DNA of 64,000 nucleotides from Tribonema minus. Its lineage: Eukaryota > Sar > Xanthophyceae > Tribonematales > Tribonemataceae. Location of the stretch: the NCBI GenBank assembly GCA_017506865.1, contig JAFCMP010000513.1, positions 248,001-312,000 on the forward strand. Direction: 5' to 3'. Made by a program: the position numbers and the translations under genes. Under the pieces are notes generated by a model that saw only the letters and a program-made list of their open reading frames with translations, made no database searches and was not told where the DNA came from. Shown here piece after piece: positions 1-13,600 of this stretch. Each line of letters begins with the position of its first letter. Position 1 is the stretch's first letter.

Positions 1-596
1 GCCCCTGCTGCAGCAGGTGGGTCACCTGAAGTGCGTTGACCATCCTCAGCAGCATTATGTGTGCGATCACCGGTGTTTTCACTATCACTGCCATTGCGAT
101 CGTTGCAAGTGCGGCGCTGATGCTCACTGCTTTGATGGCTGTAATGGTGGCGTTGGTGGTGATGGCGGTGATGGTGGTCCCCATGCTTTGACTTGTCTTG
201 CTCAGCGGATGTAGCGGCAGCAAGCGGTGCGCTGCTGCTTGCTGCAGCGGCGTCATGCTGCGTGTTGAAGATCAACAGAAACGACCTTTTGAAATAAATA
301 AGGTTGTTTGACGCGTGAAGTGCAAGAGGGGCAAGCATATCGTCACAAGCCCCTGATGACAGGTGCCGATGCAGCAGTAGCTCCCAATAGTAACGCAAAT
401 CACCACAAACCACTGCAAAATATGAACTCTGCTCCACACACTGACGCATGATTATGACGCATGATTACGCAGTGCTTGTCCGTCGCGTTCACAAGGCATA
501 TGTCGCAGCGATTATTACTGACGGAGGTAACAAGAAACGCATGGAAAGTGCTGCAGACTGATCATGCATCATTGAAGTCGTTCTGCCCAAGCTTAC
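1..596. other. Left edge; 3' end of the minus-strand gene not resolved
   Basis: No complete gene is visible. The last supported minus-strand exon ends with donor GTAAGC at 596-591. On the minus strand around 200-130 a frame reads PPSPPSPPTPPLQP shortly before a stop, which could be the C-terminal tail, but I could not fix an acceptor in phase. The same stretch is a GGT/GAT-rich short repeat on the plus strand. Confidence 0.3.
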
Positions 597-3500
597 CGCT
601 GCTAGCACAGGCTGTGGGGACCCTCCCAGGCACTCTAGAGACTGCACAGGCGTGCCGCTGCCATGAACCTGGAACCCCGCCCAGAACAGCGGACTTGAAA
701 AAGGTGGAGCGCTGGAACGGCCACTCACTTGCTGCAAAAGTGCCTCTCTGCAGAGCATTGCGAGCAGCACAAGACAAGCATCCATGAATGATCACAGAAC
801 AACAGCAGATCAGGTGCCCAAGAGATGCTGTCTTCAGATCATAGCCTTGGCTGCCATCAGAGTCTATGCTTACTTTGCACTTCTACTGTACCTAGCAGTG
901 ATGCTGCAATAATGGGACCGTTCATGCATGACATCTTCTAGGCAATCAGCTGGGTAAAGGATGCTGGGACTGTCAAATGTCGGTTGTATGCGCGCATGGC
1001 CTTGTTGACATATGTCTGGGTTTGAGCATGTTGACAACACAATTGACGGATCTAACAGGTTGCCAAAGTGCTGTAAAGTCTGGGCGCAACTATGTGGCAT
1101 TGCTCCACATACAATTCGCATTGCGAAGTTGGCATGACGTTATGCAAGCTTACCTGACGGCCTTCTTATGGTGCTCGCCCACCCCTGTGGCACTCTGAGA
1201 CACAAAACGTCCGCACAGACACAGCAAGCGGTTAACCCCTTCAGTTGAATTTACGGCAGTTTGCCCCTGTGGTACGCGCAGAAAAACTGCACTCATCAGC
1301 ACCATTGGCTTCCACTCACCACACGTGTGGCGTCATGCATTGCAGGCGGTGCTGCTTTGTGCACATCAACACACATCTTGCATACACTCCATCAATGTGT
1401 TGTGCTGGTGCAAATGCAAAATGGACACAGGGTTGCAGCATCTGTGATGCACGACATGGGGATTATACAAGTCCCAAGCTGTTGACATAGAGGCACTGCA
1501 GTGTCCCTTGGTGTCGGAGACGCATGCGCGGCATGGCAAAACCCTGAAAAGGCAGCCCTCATGCAGAAGATGCTTGGTTACCTCTAATAACGCCATCAGG
1601 TCCTTCAGACTATATCCTTTGATGCACAACATCGCCTCCCTGCGCATTTTCACAGCGAACAAAGGATCAAAAATGCAAGTGAATGCCTGTCTAGCAAGAT
1701 GGTATACAGAAGCAGAAAGAATAGCGCACTGTGATTCTCTCACTCGCGACACTTGCTGCTACAGTCTGACGCATGCAAACATTACGAATGCTACAGCAGT
1801 TGAACAGTTTTGGGGCTGCATTCTGCAAGTGCGTACATTGCCACTTCAAGTGAGATCCCCAATTGCTCAAGACCGGAGGTATCTGAGGGCAGCATCTGAT
1901 ATTTGCTATTGCGGCAATTCAATTCTATGAATTGGTACTTGAGGCATCGAAACGACAGCAAACTTGAGCTAGTATATGATGTATCGTCTGCTGGCAACAA
2001 ATATCGCCAGTTGCCATTGATGACATTGCCAGAGGTTCGCATGCTTTAGTACCCACACGGTGCACAGACAAACTGCATGGCAACATGACTTGCCGAAGAG
2101 CTCTTGAAACGGGTCTGAGCTCTCCCTGTCTTGTCAGGTCCTTGAGCGCGCGATGGAACACTAACAGTAAGAGCACATTCACAGCGGCCAGCTCCTCCCC
2201 ACCCCAGAGGCAGCATAAAACGGTCTGCAATAACAGAGGGCAGACACACAATCAGCTCTGGACATGCAATGCAGTACACTGGATATCACACTGTTGTGTT
2301 GATTATGTTTGTTGCTTTAATTATGCAATATCGGCCCAAACATGATGCGGTCACTGACATTACTAACTGCAACAACACAACACGTAGTAGAAGTTTGTGT
2401 GATGCATGACTATCATGGCCAACACCCAAGTATCATAATGGTATGCCGACCATTAGCAGCACAGTAAGAGAGAGTTATGTCGCTATCAGATGTATTGTGC
2501 GCAGTTGATCGTTTCCACCACGCACTCAAGGCATCAGCTCCTTTGTCAAAAGTTGCCACTTCTATCACAGAGTAGTAGTCTTATTTTCAAGTAGACCTGT
2601 GCTTGCTTCATCAACAATTATGTTTTTTTCTGCCCAAACAATACAGGCATGCTGCAGCAATCAGAAAGGACACCTTCACCTGAACTCCTGTCGCCAACAA
2701 TGAGTCCACCGGGGACACTGCCCCTTCCAAAGGTGAAGAAGCTCCAGCCGTTTTGGCTATACATTCGTCTAACAGGCCTCCGTGAGATAGCACCAGAAGG
2801 CCGCAATGCTTCAACGACAGCTGTGCCAGTAGTTGACGAGCGGTTGAAAGCGCAGGGGACACGCCGGTGCTGAGACACACACACGACAAGAGCACAACGT
2901 CAAAGGGTGAACACGGTGATAATGCTTGTCAGTTCACTGACCATCACCAGTGGTACCGCAGTATACAGCAGTACACCAGTACACAGAATGTTCAAGTACC
3001 CACAGAGTAAAGTACCTGTCAATGGCGACATCAGCTGATGCAGCTGAGATTGTGCCCCCGAATAGACACTCCAGTCGTTGCAACTCGGACAGGGGGCAGC
3101 ACAGGTGCAGGCAGCGGACATGCTCCAGCTCAAGACTGGGGCCACCAAAGGATTCCTTCCCGTCGATCCTGGAGCCATCTGCAGGAATGACAACAGAATG
3201 TGCAGAATGGTTCAGTGCAGCAATTACAGCCCATGCAATGGGTGTGAGGTGGCTCCCGCTTGATCGAATATGAGGTCATGAGTTGGACTGCAGATACCTT
3301 GGTATTGCTGTACCGCATCTTGGTTGATTGTATTTACTTGACTGCCTATCATGTAGTAAGCATTGCAGCCTCACATGCGTTGCCATAAGCATGAATGGTT
3401 TTCGATTCAAGACGTCCTTCGTGCAACGCACCCTACTCACTCCCACAAGTATAGGTAGACATCACATCAGGCATAGCAGCTCTTTGTTGGCTTGTGCTTG

Positions 3501-4644
3501 CTGGATAAAGCAACCCCAAATTGTCAAGCTAGGCTTTGGCGCATGCACAAAAACAGCAGCCAACGTCTCAATGGCAATTTTGCAGTGAAAACTGACAGTC
3601 CCTGTGTGCTCTCGACTCCCATAAGCATCGCCAACTCATCGTCTAGCTGGAAGTTTTCAACCGCAAGCTCGGCAGCCCGCAAACCATTGCTTCGGCAAAC
3701 GAACCAAACATGGTCCCATTATGCCGAACCAAACATGATCCCATCATGCCAATCTGGGTTGCCGAAGCCAACATGCGCATAACTGGCTTGTGAGCACAGG
3801 TGTATCATCAAGCTCTGCAGGATTCTCACCTGTGTAGGCAATGGTCCCTCCAAGGCCACCAATTCTGCGACCAGCTGTGCCATATGCTGCGGACCGCTGC
3901 AGTTTGATATGATCCACAGCGGCACCAAAACATGTCAGCGCGCAAGATGTAGGACAGTAGAGCGCGAACCTGTGCTGCTATTAATGCAGAAGTTTCGATT
4001 GGCCTCAAAGGGTGTGCAGGTTCTGTGCTTGATGCAGGCAGTGCTTGTGATGCCAGTGCTGACTTACGGCTTAGAAGCACACTTTCTTCAATTTGTTTTG
4101 ACTACAGCACAGCTTCAAAAATTGTGGTTAGCTCAACTAAAAATCAGCTTTCATGAAGCATGTGCAAGTCATGCACGTTGCTAGTCTGCAGGTGTAAGGA
4201 AGGCGCCTGACAGTTTCACAATGCGCCCCATTGATCAATGCTGAAAACATAAGGTGAACAATTCAGAACAGTGTGCAAGATCATTTTTTGCACAGCAGTC
4301 TAGTTTTGACCGTTGTGTCTGCATTCTTTGCACTCGCTGTATTCCATGTCTGCCTTAATGCTGTGGGCACACCGAAGGCACCCGCTGGCTGCTGGGCCGC
4401 GCCACATGAGTGGCATGCTCATACATACCTGACATAAGTACTGTACTATAAGGAAGTTCAAAGGTCAGCATACCTGTGCAGTGACCAGCTTGAAGTCCTC
4501 ATTGCCCCCTTCCCACACGCTGCTCACCACATCCACCTCAGCCCCCCAAATCGTCATGCTGGCGCTGCCGTCACCTGTGCCAGCGCTGCCACCTCCTGGC
4601 GAAAGTGGTGGCAAAACCTTCTTGCCACCCGCACTGGATGGCTT
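597..4644 (-). other. TPR-CHAT gene: CHAT domain exons with substituted catalytic dyad
   Basis: Four exons match the ordered landmarks of CHAT domains. Exon 3178-3016 gives VRCLHLCCPLSEL, at the place of the His-bearing motif (typically hlACHG). Exon 2869-2680 gives CGLLVLSHGGLLDE, at the place of the Cys-bearing LVLSACxTG motif, and ends SLLATGVQ. Exon 2224-2090 continues TVLCCLWGGEELAAV and FHRALKDLTRQ, the 'AGvxxVvxSLWxVdD' and 'fyraL' region. Exon 731-597 gives SSPLFWAGFQVHG, the terminal 'yWAgFxlxG' strand. Phases between the first three exons agree (2 then 0). The dyad positions read Pro and Gly instead of His and Cys. Exons 4644-4474 (ending EGGNEDFKLVTAQ) and 3886-3830 precede the domain. 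A possible extra exon lies near 3.6-3.7 kb. The 3' end after 597 was not resolved. Confidence 0.75.
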
Positions 4645-7600
4645 CTGGGTCGTACTCCCACTGCTTCCAATACTGCTGGGCGAAGCGCTTGTCTTGTCTT
4701 GTCGTGCTTTGTCGTCTGGCTTGGCCACTATGCAGCAGCACCCGTTGTAAAAACTGGGTGTTTCCTGGTCGGCAGCAGTGCATACGCATTGTTGTGAGCG
4801 TTGTTCACTCAGAAGTTGCAGTGCAGCGAGGTGGGACGTTGTCAATGCTGCATCGCGCATGCACAGCAGGTGCCTACTGTCAACGGAATCGCATTAGTTA
4901 ACGTAATCGAACAGCTTGCGGGTAACCATAACCAGACTGTGGAATTGCATAGGGCTTGGGTCCTTATTCAATGAATGACTTGCCAGCGTACGCGTAGCAT
5001 CAGCACTATGCCAGACTGGAAGATTCTGAGTCAGGACATCTGTGTTTCCCATTGTCATAGACCTGGTACGCCGTCAATGATGAAGCCAGCACTCTCCAAG
5101 GAATCTACCTCAAAATGTGAAGCATGGTGGGAAGAGCCAACTGGTGATATGAGATCGCGCATGCACAACATCAGAACAACAATGGAAGGAAGTGTGCTTA
5201 AGATTGTGCCAGTGATGAAGTCCCCAAGGGGGCCCCCTTGAACCACACATTCAGATCGACATGCTCACAGGACCGGTTACACAAGTCATTTCACTGTCAT
5301 GCCTCCAAGAAGCTACACTTACTGGAAACTTTTTTTCATCAAGCTATAACCTGAAGCTGTTTGCGTACTGGGTTCGCGTATAAGGTCACACCATGGCCGT
5401 CACTTGTGTCTATTATCCTAATTCACTGTTGGAAAAGGCTCACCTGCAAGGCAGCCACAGCTTGTCTTTCGCAAAGCTCCAGCAGGTGAACAGAGGTGGA
5501 GTAGCGCACGGCGTAACTGTCCGCAACGCACTATGCGGCATCAACCAAAACAGCAGCAGCAGCAGTCAATGGCTCAGGCATGAAGCATGCTTCAACATGT
5601 GCCATGTGTCGACCTCATCCCAAAGTGAACACGACAATTCACTACTGCCCATTACCAGCATCGAATAAAGCACCGCCTATAGTAAAGCAACTGAGTTGGT
5701 TTCTGATACTTGACTGCGAAATTGCACGCATGTACTGCCGATGATGGCAGCGCAGACCCCCACATGGTTGGCTGACAACGAGGGGGAGGAGGCCCGAAGG
5801 CCCTCTTTTCGGCACGAAGCAGATTGAACTCTTCTGAGACACGGGGAGGGGGTAGGGCAGGTACATCGAAACACCCCGATGGTGTAAGCGAGACTCTCTC
5901 TCACCGTCGTTGCATCGGCCCAAAAGCCGCAACAGAAGTGGGAGGAATCATCATGACCAATGCCATCTACCAAAATGAGAAGGGAATGGTTTGTGTATAT
6001 GCTTGCGCTCGTTGAAGCTGTGTGAGCATTCGGCCACTTGATTGACGCTGCATTAATACATGTGCCTGCTCGAATATAAATTATGCACAGCCACAAAAAT
6101 GATGCCAACAGCAAATGTTTCACCCACATAGCTTGTTTGAGGGATGCCAACAATAACGACGATCACCTTTCTTCACAGTCTTCATTCCACAATGCAGAAT
6201 GTTGCAACGCGCTTGGGGGAGTAAAGACCCCTATTATTGTACCTGCAGGCCATCCTCAGCCAGTGGCAAAGCGTGAACTGGAATGGCGACAGTAGCGCCA
6301 TGCTGCACCACCACCAGCTCCCTAACCATTGGTGGCAATGCACTCAAGACCTGCATGTGAACAAGACAGAGAGAAAACGAAAAATTCAAAGGTGCAGCCA
6401 CAAAATCATTTGACTTCCCCTGGACTATACACTTCAAACTGAGGCATAGCACCTTCATGTGGCTAACGGCATGAATCACATCAAGAACAGCACAGGACAC
6501 ACACTGCATGAGTCTTGGGTGTCGAGGCATCACTATTGCGTGGCTTAGTATGCAAACCACGTGCCCTGACTACACTCAGGCCCTGACGCACCGTTCTGGT
6601 GCTGTTGGCAGATGGCATGACATGCTGCCATGCGGTGCAAGACAAAGCGCAACACTGCGTGGTCACAGAAAGAGCAAAAGTGTATCAGTGCAGCTGCAGC
6701 GATGCATCGTACTGCAATTTGCTTTGCCGTGCAGGAATAGATTAACGCCATCAGGTCGGGGTGTGGTCTGCCGATGCGACGATGGTGGACCATAATGAAA
6801 ACATGTATTGCAGGTGCCTTCTGGTTAAAGAAGCAGACACCTTATGGCAGCTCTGCTCTGCACCAGTTAACCCTCCCCCCCCCCCCCCCCGCGTACCGTT
6901 CCGCAGTTGATGTTCACTCATTGCACAAGTGGCAGGTGGACGCATTCAGTGTTTGCATCATTCTGTAGGATTGCAAATGAATTCTTTTGGCATGGCATGC
7001 CTTCACAAAAGTTGATGTTCACCTGTTCTGTGTTGAGGGATACAGAGAGTGCTTGAAGGGCGCCCTTGGCCAATGCCACTCTGTCCTTCAGTGTTGGCGC
7101 GCGCAGAGCTGCCAACCACCCTTCTACCGCATCCCTGAGAGATCCACAGGCATTGCATCATGACAGCAGACCAGAGTTCATGTCACAGCACGAATGACCT
7201 CACAAGGAACAGGTAGAGCACATGGCACTTTCTTTGTGCGTTAAAAGCTAGCAGATAGCATTCGTGATGACACCAAATTGAACTCTATCAAGATAGGGAT
7301 GTGTGTAAACCATGGTAGACACGACGTGTGTAGACCTCGCAAAGCGTTGTGGGAGCATGCTGTCCTCCAATATTGTGCTTGGCATTTGAGCAGAGCAGAA
7401 CGGGGCGTCCTGCGCACACAGCGCGACTGACATAACAGAGCTGACAGGGAGCAGTTGGCAAGCCCTTGCATAAAATATAGGTGTGAAACGATCACTACAG
7501 GCATGAGGCTACAACTTCAGCTGTTTTCCTGACGGTTGCAGATAATAGATTAAGGAATCTGCAGCACTCATCACGACTACTATCGCATGCAACACTCACT

Positions 7601-10600
7601 TGGAATTCCGCCCCTTTCCGTGCATACTTGCCATGTACACTGATTCTTCATTGCAATCAACACAAAGTCAGGGCTTGAACCATGCAAGGACATCACCTAT
7701 TCCACTTCCTCAAGACTGCGCCTCTACGTTTTATGGCTGCAGCATCACCTCGAGGCTTGTGGAATGCTAGTGAGCGGCAAGTGAATCGAATTGTCTAGAA
7801 CAGAGAAGCACATTTGCCTTCTGTGTCGTGCCCACCTGTATGCAGATGCCCCTTCGGCACCACTGGAGAGCACACGCACACGCACTGGTCCTGCCCATAA
7901 CAATGGATGACACAGGCAGGCAGGTTATGCAGACTGATTTTGATTTGCCAATCAACACATGAAAATTTGAACTGAGATATAGAGCAATGAGGGAATGACT
8001 GTAGCATACAACAGTGAGTTGCTACTCAACTATGATCAGCGATCAATTGAAACGTTTCAGCAGTGCAACGTAAGTAGAGTCAAGTGCCTCATGGTGGTAC
8101 TCAACGCCCGCCCACTCTCCGATCACCTGCGTATTTGATGTGCAGAAGTGAAGTCAGGAGCGCAACCAGAGAGCTGCACGAGGAACGAGGAAAAGTCAAT
8201 CCGCCAGTGGTGATTCAAGTCATTTGTGCATCTGCAACGTGTGCTGTCACCAACTTCACCACTTGCTGATGTGCGACAATTCAAGCCTCAAAGTGTTTTG
8301 CTACCATGTGTTTTGCTGACACAATGACCAATACTACTTCAACATATGAGGTGTTCTTTTGCATTCCACAAGGTGACATTGTCATCAGCAGCCAAGACAC
8401 TCAGTCCCAGTGCAATGAGCTAAGGATGATCAACCAGCCCTATTGCAATGGCGATCTGATGTGACTGTCATGTCCGCTGTGCACTTCGTAATAGCCATGT
8501 TGTGCGCATGTGGCATATCAGTCCTTTCATGCGCATGGCCATGACGAGCACAGTAGCGTTTTTCTATTGCAGTCAGCAAAGTACCTGTATTGAGCGGTGC
8601 TGCACGTTGCTTTGAGGACTCTGTTGTGGCTTTTGGCGTGTCTTGGCTTGTGCCCTGAACGTCCGATGGTATCGTGCTGCTGAACAGGGCACGGAGGACA
8701 CGACAGAGCAGACCGCGCAGGTGATGGTGATATACATGCACCAGTCACAACACGCAAGTCACACTTTTGCTGCATATGCTATGGAGCCCTACAATCATGA
8801 CTGGGGTTGCCGGAACCGTAAATCATAAACTTACGGTACGGAAATATACGGCGTATGATACGGCGTATGTTTGAAATGGCATCGTATATTCCGTAATTTA
8901 CGGTAGAATTTTACGGTCGAACTTTTCGTGCCCATTTTTTTCGGTACGATTTTATTACGGTGACGTGGATGATGCAAAACAAACAGGAGTGTGAGATGGC
9001 GCAGTGGCGTGATGGCGATGGCGCCAATGCTCTTAGATCTCCTCAGCCTGGCACAGTCAGCAAGCCGCAAGCGACCTAATACGCCAAAAAAGCCGAGTGG
9101 ACAAAATTCTTCTCTGCACCACAGTGTAGCGACAAGCATGTATGCCAGCAGCCATTGCGCGCACTAACGCTGAGCACATCCACAGCAGTGAAGGCCAGCT
9201 GCCGGGGCGCAGACGAGGCAGCAGCAACACAATTCACAATTGCAAAGCCGCTTGACTCGGCGCTTCCAAAAGCAAAGCCAGCGTGAGTGAGCCGTATGCC
9301 TTGGCTAGATTTATGTTACGTGGCTCTGATACGTGGCTCTGCACCTGATCGAACACCCACACTTCAAGCGAAATGTTCAAAAGCGCTGGCATGGCATGGC
9401 ATGGTGTAGGCATAACTAATTTAATGATGGCATCTTCACCATCGTACTTTCTGCTTCTAGAAGTATTATTTATGATTTTAAGTAAGCTGTACCCATCCTC
9501 ATTGCCGACATTAAGTGCAGTGATCTTTGGTAAATGCTTGATGCTATGCTTGCTTGTCATTAATTCAATAAGTTGGCTCACGCGGTGAGGATTGTGCATC
9601 AAGTTGAAGTTAACAATTGTCTTACTATGTAGTAGTACGCTCTCGTGTAGTCATCTGTGCCTGTGTTACCATATGCAAGGCGAACCATGTAACGTACATG
9701 CATATTAATAACTGCATAATTACGATAAGTACGGCACGTACGGTTTACGGTTGGGAGTACGGTTTTACGATTACGGTCATTACGGTAACTACGGTTGTAC
9801 GATCACAGATACGGCATACGATTACGGTTACGGTACGGTACGTTTACGGCCTACGGAGTATATTTTCAAAAACCTACGGTTTTGGCAACCCTAATCATGA
9901 CCGGGCATGCATTGCGTTCAGCGTTGCAACCAGATGTCAATGGTATGCTTCTGCTGGAGCGGTTCATGAAAAGCACTGTACCCAATCACCCTTGCTCATC
10001 ATTTTTGTGGCCAGCACTGATTGTAACCCTCATCAATACATGTCAAGTGTGAAGGAGTTGTTTACAGACAGTTGTATCAGCCAGTCATTTCTTCAGCTTC
10101 CGGTCTGCACTGACCTGCTGGCGGGAATTGCAGCTGTAGCGTTGCCGTCCACCTGCAGCAGGAGTAGAATGCCCACAGTGAATGCAATCAGCAAAATGGC
10201 TTCTAATGAAATGCCTAGTGCCTCGTGTAAGAATTCTCACATGCCAGCATTTCGATTGCAGTCATCAACAAGCAAGCAAATCGCACGCAAACCTCTTGAG
10301 ACACATGACCTGCTGTCAGCAAGGGCAGTCGCATACCAGGTACAAACAACTATGTCAGTGCACGAAGTGCTACATTGCAAACCAAGCCTAGAAGTACAGT
10401 CTAGTGGTCAGTCATCGATGGAGAAACCAGCACAGTACATGCTGCACTCTCCTACCGCAAGTGCGCTAAAACATTTTGCATCTGCAAGCAGCTGATGCCG
10501 ACAACTGCATGTGGCAACCGCAGAGAGTGCCTTGCCTGGGCAGGGCTTATGGACTGATCACTGCTGCTCCGCCTTGACTTTGCAATGATGCCCTTTCTCG

Positions 10601-13600
10601 CTCGCGCCAGAAGGCCCGCAAATCTCCATGCTCCCAGCAGGTTGGACAACCTTGCTTGTCCAGGCCGGTGCTGCGGAACAGAAGTGCGCACAGATCAAGA
10701 AATATTGCCATCAGAGTGCATGTTAAAGTTTGAGAAGGTCTTGTCTTATGGTCTCAAGCATGAGGTGGCAAGAAGCATGGACTCCGTCAGCATGCCATTG
10801 AGTACTGAGTCTCTTGTCCAACAGAGTGAAAAGCTAAAAAGAAAATCAAATCTCGCCGTACAGCTCCGCAGAGCAAACTTCAGCAAGAAGCAGCAGCATC
10901 CTAAAATGTAATTGGGATCGCCATCAATACGCAAATTAATGTGCAGACAAAGGGCAGTAGTTTTGTAGCCATGCAACCAGGTAACGGCAGCCGCAACAGG
11001 TGTGCTGCTGTGGAGGACTAGCTATTGCAAGATCAAACAGCTGGCGCAAATCAACAACACCACACATCATTCACACTGACGCCTCAATATCGACAGTACA
11101 TCATGGATGCTGCGCTTCATACTCGTATTGAGGGCCACAGCCAGTTCATGTTCAGGTTCACTGACACGCCTTGTGGATGTCGTAAATGCGATCATGAACA
11201 GGGCACGGATGCATGCTTGTGCCACAACTACTTCAAAAGTTACACAATGGTTCAGAGAGCGTTCTAATGAACAACAGCGACCACAAATATACCGCCTGGA
11301 CCATTCAAGGCACGACTTGTGAACATGCACACCTGCTGCGCAGCCTTGCTGGCGTCTCCTCGGTCATCATCATTGGCGTCAGTGCCGCCAACGCTTTCTC
11401 TATACACCACCACACAGCACAGCGCAGCGCCGCCAACTGGCAGATCTTCGCACGTGCTGTCGATGGACGTCTTGCAGTTGATCGGGATCCACATTATGAT
11501 GGCCGTATAGGGGTCTACTAGGTATCCGAGGGACACGTCAGGGGGCTGTACCAGCGTCGCTGGTGGGGGTGGACCTTGCTGCAAAACAGTAAGCACAAGT
11601 GGGCGGGGACACGGTCACGTTGGGAATGGGCAGATGCCTGAGCTGCAGTGCAGCGACTCAGGGACTTGACGTAAGGTGACTATGGACAGCAATACGCATG
11701 GCGCGAATCGCTGCGAAAAGTTGGAGAAAACCCGTGCGCACACAGACTCTCGTCAAGGCGTACACAGACTCTCAGCAAAGCGCCTCTGAATGTCTGTTGT
11801 GCAAGCAAGAGATTAGTACACTCGCACACAATACTCAAAGTTTTATGTAAATGGATTTGCGCTTGCAAGGGCATCCATGAGCGTGATGCTGCAGAAAGCA
11901 AGGCCACTGGATCGAATTCAAGGGCATAGCCGCACAGGTGAGCACTGTATGAGCAAGAACAATGGCAGCGCATTTGTCGTCGCGATTGAAATGAGAATTA
12001 TTTGTGGCAGGGACTAACTACACTTGCAATTGTGAATGGTTGCACTTGAAGCTTTGCATGTGTCGTTACAGTGGTACACCACTGCCACTCACATGCAACA
12101 AGGGGGGCTTCAAGAGGGCAGCCGGGGGGGTACACAGAAGGGGCAGGAGGGGGTCCAGCGGCTGTACTTGTGCCAGTGACAGGGCCTCCAGATCTCTCAC
12201 AGCAGCTGCTACCGCCGCCGTGCTGCAATACACAAGAAAAGCAGGACAGGTTGCATGACGCTGAGAGCTTCACATTAAAAGGACTGCTTGTCAAGTACTG
12301 CAAAATAATCAGGGTACCTTTACGGCATCTGGTCCTGTTGAAGGTGATTGTGGAATCACACTGCTGGGGTGCATGTGAAGCTATGAAACTCTGCAGTGAC
12401 TCTGACAAACAGGACAGGAATAACCAACTACAGCTACAGCACTGCATACAATAATGACAATGTCAATGCCGGCGCCCACGAACCAACCAATTCGCAGACA
12501 CTTTGTTGTCCACTAGAGATATTATCAGATATTGCATTCAGTATTGCCTCCAGATCAGTCGAGCTCTTTCAGTGCAGCATATCGGCACAGCACAGCCAGC
12601 AGATGCATCAACAGTATACCAGACCTGCAAGCACTCAGCAAACTTCAGCACTTGTGGCACTTCAAAGATCAGCTGACAATAGCGGTGCAATGTAGACGAC
12701 AGCGGCCTCAAAATTAAGAACCTTTAATTCTGAAGTACTTCAAGTACATGATACTTGAAGTAGTATTCATTGCGTAAGTTCAACATTTAGGCGTTTGGCA
12801 TGCTGAAACAGAAGCATGTGTGCAAACACATTTCTATTCCGTCAGTGACCTCAGCAGCAGTGCCCCATACAACAGCAAACTGTGTTGGCTGCCAAAGGCG
12901 TATCAATGTGCGGCTGCTTGGGGTTGAACGAACCTGAGGGGTAGAGTCGTGCTCCAGGAGTTGTCCCCCACTGACATGTCCAGCCTGGCCAATGCATGCA
13001 GCAATACAGAACAGGAAGCACACGAGATGAATCATGCCTGCAGTGGTGTCAACTGCGCATGACAGATGCCATTACACCATCTAGAAGTATTTGATACGTT
13101 TTAAACAAGTACTTGTTACGTTTTGAACAAGTACTTCTAGTTTTCCACTGACATTCAAGTGTGCACTCGGTCATGCCAGCAATTGTTACAGTGTTGTAAG
13201 GCAACACTCATGTGACTATCTGATATGCATTAGCCTGGTCAACGTGCCACCCATAGAGTGCCGAGGCTTGCGCAATTGCACCTATGGCGCTAGCGCACCC
13301 CTCAGCTTGAGAGTGCCGGTTCATCACTCCAATCAACAAATTGAGACTGTTGTACAGCCGTGCATATCTCGAAGTAGTGTCAATTCGTGAACTTTTGTGC
13401 AGAAACTGATTAACTGCCTGCCCTCACAGAATGCCAGCCACTGCTGAATGTCTGCGTGCACTGACAGCACCAGCACTTGCAAAACCACAGGCCCAAAGCA
13501 CCAGCACCTGCCAAGCCACAGGCCCGAAGCACCTCTGCTGTGAAACTGCAAGGTGACAAGTACTTTATGTATGAATGTATGCTCACCGAGGCAGCAGTAC

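Noticed and set aside
2649-2873. Plus-strand 74-codon frame (SPELLSPTMSPPGTLPL...)
   Set aside because: It lies exactly opposite minus-strand exon 2869-2680, which has proper splice sites, phases that fit its neighbours and CHAT motifs. The plus frame is its shadow.
9234-9602. 122-codon minus-strand frame inside the hAT element as a transposase
   Set aside because: No BED finger, catalytic or hAT dimerisation motif visible; AT-rich and too short.
9617-10495. 292-codon plus-strand frame
   Set aside because: It crosses the right end of the hAT element and its terminal repeat, with low-complexity translation of TACGG repeats; not a gene.
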